A DNA stretch of 64,000 bases from contig CAADUJ010000021.1 in assembly GCA_900752195.1 (NCBI GenBank), positions 1-64,000 of the forward strand, written 5' to 3'. The notes under the pieces are model-generated. The model searched no databases and had not been told where the DNA came from. It saw nothing but the letters and a program-made list of their open reading frames with translations. Below are positions 42,524-51,038 of the stretch, one piece after another. The DNA is from an uncultured Negativicutes bacterium (GTDB taxonomy: Bacteria > Bacillota > Negativicutes > Veillonellales > Megasphaeraceae). A program made the translations under genes and the position numbers. The stretch's first letter is position 1. Each line of letters starts with the position of its first letter.

Positions 42524-43240
42524 TTACTGGATATAGAATGTCATATTGACAGTTTCACTCAGTTTATTTGTACCTGCTTCAACAGGTGTATAATCGGCAT
42601 TGGCACGAGCCAGTTTCATGTTAGCCGGTGCTGCATACACACGTTCATAACTTGGAGAGCTATAGCTGATATTGATTTCTTTTACTTTACCGAGCTGGCT
42701 ACCGGCAGCTTCTGCAGCAGCTGCAGCTGCCTGACGCCCGTTGTATACAGCCTGTTTGATAAGGTTCTGTTTAATCTGGTCGGCATGTTCTGTAGTAAAA
42801 CGGATACCTGTTACTCTGTTAGCCCCTGCCTGTCCAGCTTTTTCGATGATGCGGGGAATCATGTCAAAATCGGAGACACGGATGCTGAGGTTATTCGAAA
42901 CTGTATAGGAGACAATTTTCTGTCCCTTATTATCGTAATTTGGAGACAAATTGAATCCTGTTGTCTTTAAATCAGAAGATGTAACTCCCATGGTTTTTAC
43001 GGCATTGGTTACCTGGTTCATGACAAGGTTGTTTTCCTGACGGGCTTTTTGGGCATCGTCATTGGTCGTAATCATACCAATTGTGATGTATGCGGTATCT
43101 GGAGCCACTTCCTGTTCAGCATAACCACTTACACTAACTACGGATGGTTCCGATGCTGCTTGAGCATATATAGGCGCTGTCACAGCCGCTGTTGAAATAA
43201 GAAGCGCCGCTAATGCGACTTTGATAGCCTTGCATTTCAT
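42524..43240 (-). CDS. Secreted SIMPL domain (DUF541) protein
   Basis: 238 residues. Signal peptide (ALAALLISTAAVTAPIYAQAAS). SIMPL domain with SVSGYAEQEVAPDTAYITIG and a later TGFNLSPNYDNKGQKIVSY and GANRVTGIRF. It is likely periplasmic or envelope-linked; the family includes outer-membrane stress proteins of unknown mechanism. Its promoter has TTGTGA and TATAAT (43300-43305). Confidence 0.85.
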   Translation of the reverse strand: MKCKAIKVALAALLISTAAVTAPIYAQAASEPSVVSVSGYAEQEVAPDTAYITIGMITTNDDAQKARQENNLVMNQVTNAVKTMGVTSSDLKTTGFNLSPNYDNKGQKIVSYTVSNNLSIRVSDFDMIPRIIEKAGQAGANRVTGIRFTTEHADQIKQNLIKQAVYNGRQAAAAAAEAAGSQLGKVKEINISYSSPSYERVYAAPANMKLARANADYTPVEAGTNKLSETVNMTFYIQ

Positions 43241-43299
43241 GATTATCGTTCCTCCTTATTAAAAGAGATTCATTAGAGAATCTGTTGATTATGTCAATA

Positions 43300-43328
43300 A
43301 TTATAACATATAGGTTTGAAAATCACAA
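43300..43328 (-). promoter_or_regulatory. Promoter of the SIMPL gene
   Basis: TTGTGA (43323-43328) and TATAAT (43300-43305), spacer 17 bases, on the minus strand. The leader is about 60 bases to ATG at 43240. Confidence 0.75.
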
Positions 43329-43395
43329 GTTACAGTTTTGTCACAGATGATATATAAATAGTTTAAAAGATTTAAAAACGGTTTAAAATAGTTAT

Positions 43396-43451
43396 TAAAA
43401 AATATAAGAGGAGTAATTAACGGTTTTTAACATTAATTATTCCTCTTATAT
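43396..43451 (-). terminator. Terminator after the lipase gene
   Basis: A 19-bp stem with one mismatch (ATATAAGAGGAATAATTAA on the minus strand) and a run of six Ts behind it. It ends the minus-strand transcript from rng and lipase. Confidence 0.85.
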
Positions 43452-43476
43452 GGCCATTTTTTTTGTGTGTTTCCTT

Positions 43477-44727
43477 CTACTTCTCTTCTTCTAGCTTTTC
43501 AAGTTGCTGCTGGCAATAGATGATGGCTAGTAATGGCGGAAACTCTCCCGTATCGGTAGTAGCAAATGTAGATGATAATAGTTTTCCAGTCAGCGTATAG
43601 ACTCTTCGTTCTATTTCTAACCGATATATATGATCTTTGTGCTTTACTTTGTATCCATGAATATACTCTCTTATAACAGATGTATTGGTGGGGGTTTTAT
43701 TTTCTATGTGAGATAGGGTTGATTGACTGCTCCTTTGGATATGATCTTCCAAAATGCCACGAATATATGGTATTTCTTCCTGTAAGCTGTCGTCGTCTAC
43801 ATCTATTTCTATTTGTGGTCCATATGTCAACGTATGGCGGGGATATTCGCTATGTTCTGCCTTTGGTGCAGAATTTGTTCCTTCATATGCCCACTTTGCG
43901 TCGTAGTATTGATGCAGCGCTTCTTCTACGTAGGTTACGATAGAGTGAGAAAACTGGGTCGTACATGACGGTTCTTCCCATAGGATTGTCTTATCATACT
44001 CTCCATATCGTCCCAACACGTCCTGTACGATTTTGTGTACAGGGTCATTTTTAAAAGCGATGGCTTTTATAGGAATATTCTTGACTTCCTGGTCATAGTA
44101 GGCCTTATTCCCTACTGACGGGGCCCCAAAGGTAATGACTTGTAGCGTATGAGTCGAACGATTCCTCTTATCTTCTAATCTCGTTGCCATGATTGTCGCG
44201 ACAGCGCCTCCAAGACTATGTCCAGTTACGATGACCTGTTGAGCTTCGTTTACTTCTTGTTCTACAGATCTATTTGTTGTAGGAAATGGGGATGATAATA
44301 GCTCTGAGGCATATGTATTGAATCCGCTATGGACAAGTGGAACTGTATCGTCCTTTTTATCGTTGTCATGATAGGGCTGTGTATGGACGTGTACGTCACT
44401 TTTTATATCTTTAGCAGTCGATGTACCAGTAATAGATAAAATAAGCGTTTTAGCGCCATTTAGGACGTCTTTTTTTTGAAATGTCTTGTATTTTATATCG
44501 GAATGGGGCGTCTTGTAATGAATGGCATCAATTTTCCAATGATTTGAACGCAATTCTTCTTGGGCCAGCGTACCTGTTTTATCATCATAAGCTGCCATAG
44601 AGGCCCATGCGCTGATAGAGACTAGCTTTGCTTGTTCATAGTCTTTTTCTAGGTCCGCACCGAATACGACATTCCATAATGTTGTAAAAAAAAGGCAGCT
44701 CATAGCTGCCTTATGCAGGATGGTCAT
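43477..44727 (-). CDS. Secreted class 3 lipase-like protein
   Basis: About 416 residues. Signal-like N-terminus ending FGADL. The alpha/beta-hydrolase triad of class 3 lipases is visible: Ser171 in GHSLGG, Asp228 in NDPVHK and His261 in FSHSIV. The His130s region LVHSGFNTY fits the N-terminal strand. The ATG at 44727 is picked for GGAG 8 bases upstream. It follows rng by 14 bases and is probably cotranscribed. The C-terminal third is a beta-rich region of unknown role. Substrate not known. Confidence 0.85.
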   Translation of the reverse strand: MTILHKAAMSCLFFTTLWNVVFGADLEKDYEQAKLVSISAWASMAAYDDKTGTLAQEELRSNHWKIDAIHYKTPHSDIKYKTFQKKDVLNGAKTLILSITGTSTAKDIKSDVHVHTQPYHDNDKKDDTVPLVHSGFNTYASELLSSPFPTTNRSVEQEVNEAQQVIVTGHSLGGAVATIMATRLEDKRNRSTHTLQVITFGAPSVGNKAYYDQEVKNIPIKAIAFKNDPVHKIVQDVLGRYGEYDKTILWEEPSCTTQFSHSIVTYVEEALHQYYDAKWAYEGTNSAPKAEHSEYPRHTLTYGPQIEIDVDDDSLQEEIPYIRGILEDHIQRSSQSTLSHIENKTPTNTSVIREYIHGYKVKHKDHIYRLEIERRVYTLTGKLLSSTFATTDTGEFPPLLAIIYCQQQLEKLEEEK

Positions 44728-44741
44728 AAAATCCACTCCTT

Positions 44742-46187
44742 TTATGATTCGCCACGATATGACAGGATAGAAAATACATCTCGATTAGGATGATGGCTGT
44801 CTTCCAGATAAATCGATCGGGCCAACTCGTGCTCTAACGATTCTTTGCGCTTCTTATCGCCAAGAATAGATATTACATCGGGATGACAACTGATGAGAAG
44901 ATCCCCTTTGACGTGATTAACAGAAACCATATGCCGCAGCTTGCGAATAATCTGTATAGCCACCGTTTCAGGTGAATACAAATATCCGGAACCACCGCAG
45001 ACATTACAAGGACTGAATTGGACCTGATGTAGTCCTTGGCGTGATTTTTTCCGGGTGATTTCAACAAGATTCAATGCCGTCATGCCCATGACGTGAGTTT
45101 TTGTATTATCTTTAGCCGTTTCGCGCTCTAGAATATCCAGAATTTCTTTTCGTTGATTTGCCTGTACCATGTCGATAAAATCAATGATGATGATGCCGCC
45201 AATATCGCGCAATCGTAGTTGACGCGCAATTTCAACGGCAGCTTCTTTATTGACGTGGAAAATTGTATCTTGAAGGGTACTGTTACCCGTATATTTGCTA
45301 CTGTTTACGTCAATGACCGTCAATGCTTCCGTACGATCAAATATGAGATTTCCACCGGAGCGTAACGGGACTTGACGAGATAGTAAGGCCCGAAGCTGTT
45401 CTTCCAATCCATAGGCATCAAAAATCGGTTCTTTTCCATGGTATAATTCCAGACGTTGTCGCGATGACTCATCTGTAAAGACTTGCCAGATGCGGTCATA
45501 GGCATCTTTGTCATCGACGACGACCTTTTTTACATCATCCGTAAAATAATCTCGAACCATTCGCATGACCAGGTCGGCTTCGCGATACAGTAGTTTTGGT
45601 TTCTTAGCCAAATCGTAACGTCTTTTGATACTGATCCATGTATGAAGTAAATACTGAATATCATCAGTCAGGCTCTTTTCATCGATATTTCTGGCCACTG
45701 TCCGGATGATAATTCCCATACTTTTCGGCTTTAATGTCTGAGCAATCGCGCGCAGACGGTTTCGCTCTTCTTCATCGCGAATTTTTTTGGATACACCAAT
45801 ATAATCGACTGTCGGCATGAGCACGGCGTAGCGACCGGCAAGGCTGACATTGGCCGTGACTTTTGGGCCCTTTGTTCCCTGTTCTTCCTTAATGACTTGA
45901 ACCATGACGCTCTGACCAATCGAAATCTGCGTTTGCTGGATTTCTTCCTTTGTCGCAGCACGGGGAAAAAGATCACCAAGATAGATAAAGGCATTTTTAC
46001 GTCTGCCTATATTGATGAAGGCTGCCTGCATGGCAGGAAGTATATTTTGAATGGTTCCCTTATATATGTGATTGACTATATGCGTTTCATCATTGCGTTC
46101 CACAGCGAAATCGCGAAATACACCATCTTCGATGATAGCCATTCGCGTTTCTTCCGGCATGATGTTTCCAACTATCGTTTTCATCAT
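44742..46187 (-). CDS. rng: Ribonuclease G (Rne/Rng family)
   Basis: 481 residues, the size of RNase G. S1-like RNA-binding N-terminus, then DNase I-like catalytic region with metal-binding Asp in TVIDVNSS and IIIIDFIDM, and the zinc link CNVCGGSGYL near 400. It cuts mRNA and rRNA precursors in AU-rich single strands. It lies in an operon with the DUF2344 and radical SAM genes. Start is ATG with AGGTGAT; ATG at 46187 or 46184. Confidence 0.95.
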   Translation of the reverse strand: MMKTIVGNIMPEETRMAIIEDGVFRDFAVERNDETHIVNHIYKGTIQNILPAMQAAFINIGRRKNAFIYLGDLFPRAATKEEIQQTQISIGQSVMVQVIKEEQGTKGPKVTANVSLAGRYAVLMPTVDYIGVSKKIRDEEERNRLRAIAQTLKPKSMGIIIRTVARNIDEKSLTDDIQYLLHTWISIKRRYDLAKKPKLLYREADLVMRMVRDYFTDDVKKVVVDDKDAYDRIWQVFTDESSRQRLELYHGKEPIFDAYGLEEQLRALLSRQVPLRSGGNLIFDRTEALTVIDVNSSKYTGNSTLQDTIFHVNKEAAVEIARQLRLRDIGGIIIIDFIDMVQANQRKEILDILERETAKDNTKTHVMGMTALNLVEITRKKSRQGLHQVQFSPCNVCGGSGYLYSPETVAIQIIRKLRHMVSVNHVKGDLLISCHPDVISILGDKKRKESLEHELARSIYLEDSHHPNRDVFSILSYRGES

Positions 46188-46231
46188 ATCACCTAGAATT
46201 ACATACGATACAACAGGTCTACTGAGGTAGC

Positions 46232-46945
46232 CTAACAGCCAAAATGGAATAGCGAAAAATCATGTCCATTCTGGCGGACAGAAATGGATTTGCGATGGGC
46301 CAACATGAGATCGGTTTGTACGGGAAGGTGGAATTGCGTTGCCAATACGTCCCATACTTGTTGGGGTTTGATAGCACCATCATCGGTGCGAAGGATGCCA
46401 CACGTAATGATGATGCGGTTTCCTTTTACCGTGCCTTTTATAGGTTCCACGACGTGATTCTTTACTTCAATCGTTCGTGTACGGTGTTTCCCTTTTAGGG
46501 ATACTTTTTCAAACGTTATGTGGGAAGCTTCATTAAACCTGTCCATGATGGCAATCACGTCTTCTTGGGAGATTTCCTCCATCAAAGGCCCTTCCATGTC
46601 ATATACAGCATAGTTAGCAATTGCCATGAGCTTCGGTGCTTTAGGGGCGATATATTTGCCATCTGTTACTGAAAATCCTTCAGGTGACTGAGTATTCATC
46701 CGTTCTATAATGACGTCAACAGGAAGTTTTTCAGATAATTCCATATCCATATACTCCGGATTGGCACTGACGCCAACTCCAAGGGCTGAAGCAAAGCTCA
46801 CCTTCATGTGAGGATTAAAGCCTTCAGAATAACAAACCGGTAATTGTGCCCGGATAATGACATACCGGACGGCACGGGCAAAATCAAGATGTGATAAAAA
46901 ACGGAGCGCCCCGTCCTTCTTAATAGCTAAACGTATTCTTTCCAT
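46232..46945 (-). CDS. DUF2344 (TIGR03936) protein, radical SAM partner
   Basis: 237 residues. Start MERIRLAIKKDGALRFLSHLDFARAVRYVI is the family signature; an internal SFASALGVGVSANPEYMDMEL follows. In Clostridia and Negativicutes it lies with the TIGR03960 radical SAM gene. Neither biochemical role is settled, but the pair may modify RNA or a ribosomal component. ATG at 46945 follows AAGGGG and overlaps the radical SAM gene by 26 bases. Confidence 0.85.
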   Translation of the reverse strand: MERIRLAIKKDGALRFLSHLDFARAVRYVIIRAQLPVCYSEGFNPHMKVSFASALGVGVSANPEYMDMELSEKLPVDVIIERMNTQSPEGFSVTDGKYIAPKAPKLMAIANYAVYDMEGPLMEEISQEDVIAIMDRFNEASHITFEKVSLKGKHRTRTIEVKNHVVEPIKGTVKGNRIIITCGILRTDDGAIKPQQVWDVLATQFHLPVQTDLMLAHRKSISVRQNGHDFSLFHFGC

Positions 46946-48809
46946 TCTGGGCCCCTTCTTTATAATCAATGATATGTACGGCTAGGTTGTGGCAAACACC
47001 GCAACCAGTGCAATCGAGATGGCGGCAATCATGAGTGAGAGCCGCTTCATGGGCACGGTGCCATTCTCGTTGCAAGAATCTCTTCGTAGCACCATCAGTC
47101 AAGTGATCCCACGGTAAAGGTTCATCTAAATCACGGGTACGAGCTGCGTAGTAATTTGGGTCGATGTGAGCATTTTCAAAAGCTTTCAGCCAGCGATCAT
47201 AGTCGAACATTTCCGTCCAACCATCAAATTTACAGCCTAGCTTCCAGGCTTCTTCTAAAACGCTGCCTAGGCGACGGTCGCCTCGTGCAAAAGCGGCTTC
47301 CATATGACCGGTACGAGCATCGTGGTAATGATATGAAATATGTTTGTCGCGGATGAGAGATTTCAGATATTGCTGTTTTCGTTCAATTTCTGCTACAGGT
47401 AATTGCCCGAACCACTGGAAGGAAGTATGTGATTTGGGAACGAAGCTGGATACGGATACGGTGACTTTACCATTGTTCTTATGGGTAATCTGACGGTAGA
47501 GATTGAGTACTTTATAGGCTAAATCAGCAATACCTGCAAGATCTTCGTCTGTTTCCGTCGGCAGGCCCATCATAAAGTAGAGTTTTACCGTAGACCAACC
47601 GTTTTTGAAGGCGTTTTCACACGCTTTCATCAAGTCTTCTTCTGTTACGCCTTTATTGATGACGTCGCGAAGGCGCTGTGTTCCCGCTTCCGGGGCCAGT
47701 GTAAGACCACTTTTACGGACTTGTTGTACTTTTTTAGCAATATCGATGGAAAAGCTGTCAATACGTAAAGACGGCAGACTGACACTGACTTTTTTATCCT
47801 TGAATTCTTCAAGGAGCAAATCAACCAATTCTGGCAGACAGGAATAATCAGCTGAACTCAGGCTCATGAGGGATATTTCGTTATACCCTGTATTGGCAAT
47901 AATTTCCCGTGCTTGCTGGAGCAACTTCTGCGGAGTTTTTTCGCGGACTGGACGGTACAACATGCCGGCCTGACAGAAACGGCATCCCCGGCTACAGCCG
48001 CGAAACAGTTCCAATACAGCTCGGTTATGGACGATATCGATATTGGGGACAATCGGTTTTGTCGGAAAATAGACGTGTTCTTCATCGGATACGACACATT
48101 TATCAATATGATCAGGTACACCTGGTTCAATCGGTTCAAGGGAAAGGAAATTTCCTTTTTCGTCATAATGCGGTTCATAAAAAGAGGGAACATAGTTACC
48201 CGGCTGTTGTGCCAGCGTTTTGAGCAACGCTTTTTTGCCACCCTTTTTACCTGATTCTTTCCAGGCGATAATCGTATCAGCTAAGAGCTGGACCGATTCT
48301 TCTGATTCACCAAGACAAAAGACATCGATAAAATCTGCCAACGGTTCTGCATTATAGGCACAAGGACCACCGGCTGCTATGATGGGCATGTCTTCTCCCC
48401 GATTCTTCGACTGCATAGGAATACCTGCCAAATCGAGCATATTGAGAATGTTGGAAAAACTCATTTCGTATTGCAGTGTAAAGCCGACAAAATCAAAATC
48501 GATAACAGGTGTTTTCGTTTCTAAAGAAAACAAAGGATAGCCCTGTTTTCTCATAAGTTCTTCCATATCCGGCCATGGTGCATAGACCCGTTCAGCAGCT
48601 ACATCATCTCTTTCATTTAATAAGGAATACAAAATGCGCAAACCTAAATGGCTCATGGCTACTTCATATACATCTGGAAAACAATATGCTACCGTCAGCT
48701 TGACAGCAGAATGGTCTTTTACAACGCTATTCCATTCTCCGCCGACATAGCGGGCTGGTTTTGTAACTTTACTTAGTAAAACTGGATCAATCGTAACGGT
48801 TCGAGACAA
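46920..48809 (-). CDS. B12-binding-type radical SAM protein (TIGR03960)
   Basis: 629 residues. An N-terminal cobalamin-binding-like region (VAYCFPDVYEVAMSHLG, then FVGFTLQYEMSF), and the [4Fe-4S] motif CSRGCRFCQAG near residue 280. The C-terminal part has CRHLDCTGCGVCHNL, a possible second metal site. The TTG start at 48809 has AGGAGG 7 bases upstream. It follows rodA. Enzymes of this class are thought to act with DUF2344; the substrate is not known. Confidence 0.9.
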   Translation of the reverse strand: MSRTVTIDPVLLSKVTKPARYVGGEWNSVVKDHSAVKLTVAYCFPDVYEVAMSHLGLRILYSLLNERDDVAAERVYAPWPDMEELMRKQGYPLFSLETKTPVIDFDFVGFTLQYEMSFSNILNMLDLAGIPMQSKNRGEDMPIIAAGGPCAYNAEPLADFIDVFCLGESEESVQLLADTIIAWKESGKKGGKKALLKTLAQQPGNYVPSFYEPHYDEKGNFLSLEPIEPGVPDHIDKCVVSDEEHVYFPTKPIVPNIDIVHNRAVLELFRGCSRGCRFCQAGMLYRPVREKTPQKLLQQAREIIANTGYNEISLMSLSSADYSCLPELVDLLLEEFKDKKVSVSLPSLRIDSFSIDIAKKVQQVRKSGLTLAPEAGTQRLRDVINKGVTEEDLMKACENAFKNGWSTVKLYFMMGLPTETDEDLAGIADLAYKVLNLYRQITHKNNGKVTVSVSSFVPKSHTSFQWFGQLPVAEIERKQQYLKSLIRDKHISYHYHDARTGHMEAAFARGDRRLGSVLEEAWKLGCKFDGWTEMFDYDRWLKAFENAHIDPNYYAARTRDLDEPLPWDHLTDGATKRFLQREWHRAHEAALTHDCRHLDCTGCGVCHNLAVHIIDYKEGAQNGKNTFSY

Positions 48810-48845
48810 CGAGGGCCCTCCTAACTGAATGCGTACAGGTTTCGT

Positions 48846-49946
48846 TTAGAATATGAGCGTTTGCTGTCGCATATATATACTCATGAGAATTCCCATAGAC
48901 ATCATATTTGTCGTCAAGGCACTGACGCCATAGCTCATAAATGGCAGAGGAATACCTGTAACAGGCATGATGCCACAGGTCATGCCGACATTGACGAGAA
49001 TTTGGAAAGCCCACATGGATACGACACCTGTAGCAAGGAGCATTCCAAACGGATCTTTACATTCCTTGGCTGTAATGAGTCCACGGTAAATAAGGACGAA
49101 ATAGAGAAATAAAATGAAGAGACATCCTAAAAAGCCTAATTCTTCCCCGATGACGGAAAAGATAAAGTCCGTATGATTTTCCGGCAGAAAATTAAGCTGG
49201 CTCTGAGTCCCCTGAAATAATCCTTTGCCAAAAAGTTGGCCTGATCCAATGGCGATTTTGGATTGAATGATATGATATCCTGCTCCAAACGGATCCGTAT
49301 TGGGATCGAGGAACACCAGAATACGAGATTTCTGGTAATCTTTTAGGAAGTGCCAGCCAATCGGGGCACACAGAATGCCTAAGGCAAAGATGTTTCGCAA
49401 AATCGACAACTTGATGTGTGATACAAAGAGCATTCCTAATGTAATTGCTAAAAAAACGAGACTTGTACCCAGATCAGGCTGTTTCAAGACAAGTAAAAAG
49501 GGAATTCCTATAAATAAGCCTATAGGAAGGAGGCTTCGTACAGTATCTAACTTGTTAATCCGATCAGAAAGGAGTGATGCTAAGCAGATAATCATAATTA
49601 GCTTAGAAAATTCAGAAGGCTGGATGGTAATAGGTCCTAGCTGAATCCATCGTTGAGCCCCCAAGGCTGAGGTGCCGACAAACATGACGGCTAACAAAAT
49701 CAACAAATTCATGATATATAAAGGCTTATAGTATTGCTTCAGACGCATATAATCGAATCGGCTGAAAAAAATGACAATAAGCAGATTCAAAATAAAAGCA
49801 GCGCCTTGTTTGATGACAAAATCATAGTTGATGGAGCCTTGGTTAATATGTGTGGCACTGCCAATAATACACAGGCTGCACAAGACAATGCAAATTGTCA
49901 CCAATAGCATGACTTTATCAAAATTTCTCCATTCACGTTTAAACAT
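48846..49946 (-). CDS. rodA: Rod-shape peptidoglycan glycosyltransferase RodA
   Basis: 366 residues, about ten membrane helices. RodA/FtsW signature ITGIPLPFMSYGVSAL near the C-terminus, and QPDLGTSLVFLAI in the middle. It polymerises glycan strands during side-wall growth with PBP2, which is three genes upstream in the same cluster. ATG follows AGGAGTCTTGAAAC. Confidence 0.95.
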   Translation of the reverse strand: MFKREWRNFDKVMLLVTICIVLCSLCIIGSATHINQGSINYDFVIKQGAAFILNLLIVIFFSRFDYMRLKQYYKPLYIMNLLILLAVMFVGTSALGAQRWIQLGPITIQPSEFSKLIMIICLASLLSDRINKLDTVRSLLPIGLFIGIPFLLVLKQPDLGTSLVFLAITLGMLFVSHIKLSILRNIFALGILCAPIGWHFLKDYQKSRILVFLDPNTDPFGAGYHIIQSKIAIGSGQLFGKGLFQGTQSQLNFLPENHTDFIFSVIGEELGFLGCLFILFLYFVLIYRGLITAKECKDPFGMLLATGVVSMWAFQILVNVGMTCGIMPVTGIPLPFMSYGVSALTTNMMSMGILMSIYMRQQTLIF

Positions 49947-49958
49947 GTTTCAAGACTC

Positions 49959-51008
49959 CTAACGATGAAAATGGCGCCAGTTTTTAGCTTGATGACGCCG
50001 TTTCTGCACGGATATACGGGACTGTGTTCCAGCGATACCCTGTTTCCGGGAACTGGTGTTTTCCGTATGTGGCTCATGTGGACTGGAATAAGCGTTTTTA
50101 GAAAGAAGGTCTGCTTTGCCTTTGTATACGTACGATGCCGCTTTCTGTAGTTCTGTAATGGCCGCGTTGGGAATAGGCGTTGCCGTAACAGATGATTCAT
50201 CTGGTGATGCAGCATTTTTATTCATAGCACAATGACTCTCTTTGTCGATAGGGCCATCAGGCAATAGCGTTTGCTTTATCTTATCAAAGGGCACCCTTTC
50301 ATTATGGATAATCCATGAAAGGGTGTATTCCATAGCCAATACATAAGGGGCATCGTCTTTCATAGACAAGATGTTCCCTTCTAAATAGAGACGGTTCACA
50401 CGTTCGCTATGAGGGAGAAGGCCGGCCACCCGTTCGAATGCGAGTGTTTCCTGCGCTTTGTCTGGACTAATATAGCCTGTCGTATTGGTATAGAAATTAT
50501 TAAAAATGCCTGCATATCGGAAAAAATGATGCTTATGGCAATACTGGATTAGTCGATCTGTATCACGAATAGATGACCACGTTGGTTCTACGACAAAGAG
50601 AATGTCATTGACAGCAGAGACAGCACTACGATAGGCTAATCCACGACCAGGAGGACAATCGATAAGGATGTAATCATACGATGAAGAAAGGCCTTCCAGT
50701 ATCTTTCGGAACAAAGGCGTGTCTACTTTTTCCCATGTCTTCTTTTGACTTGCTGCTAAAAAATCCAGTCCTGGTGCCAAAGAGAGTATGGCTTCTTCGG
50801 CAATACATCTCTTTTTCATGATATCAACGACATCATACAATACTTCATTCTGGACACCAAAAGGCAAATCGAGATTACGAAGACCCATATCTGCATCTAC
50901 TGCCAGAACACGATACCCTTTTCGATTCAACAGCGTAGCAAGGGCCGCTGTTGTCAACGTCTTCCCGACGCCGCCCTTACCTGATGCGACAGCAAGTATA
51001 TGAGACAT
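49959..51008 (-). CDS. MinD/ParA-like ATPase in the elongation operon
   Basis: 349 residues. Deviant Walker A GKGGVGKT near residue 13, then VLAVDADMGLRNLD and the Walker B region YILIDCPPG. It resembles MinD. The C-terminal ~80 residues are Ser/Lys/Arg-rich and do not show the amphipathic helix that anchors MinD to the membrane. MinC and MinE are not seen next to it. Other Firmicutes have minCD in this operon; here it is alone. ATG at 51008 has AAAGGAG 8 bases upstream. Confidence 0.8.
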   Translation of the reverse strand: MSHILAVASGKGGVGKTLTTAALATLLNRKGYRVLAVDADMGLRNLDLPFGVQNEVLYDVVDIMKKRCIAEEAILSLAPGLDFLAASQKKTWEKVDTPLFRKILEGLSSSYDYILIDCPPGRGLAYRSAVSAVNDILFVVEPTWSSIRDTDRLIQYCHKHHFFRYAGIFNNFYTNTTGYISPDKAQETLAFERVAGLLPHSERVNRLYLEGNILSMKDDAPYVLAMEYTLSWIIHNERVPFDKIKQTLLPDGPIDKESHCAMNKNAASPDESSVTATPIPNAAITELQKAASYVYKGKADLLSKNAYSSPHEPHTENTSSRKQGIAGTQSRISVQKRRHQAKNWRHFHR

Positions 51009-51038
51009 GTGAGACACTCCTTTCTCAGCTTCGTGATA

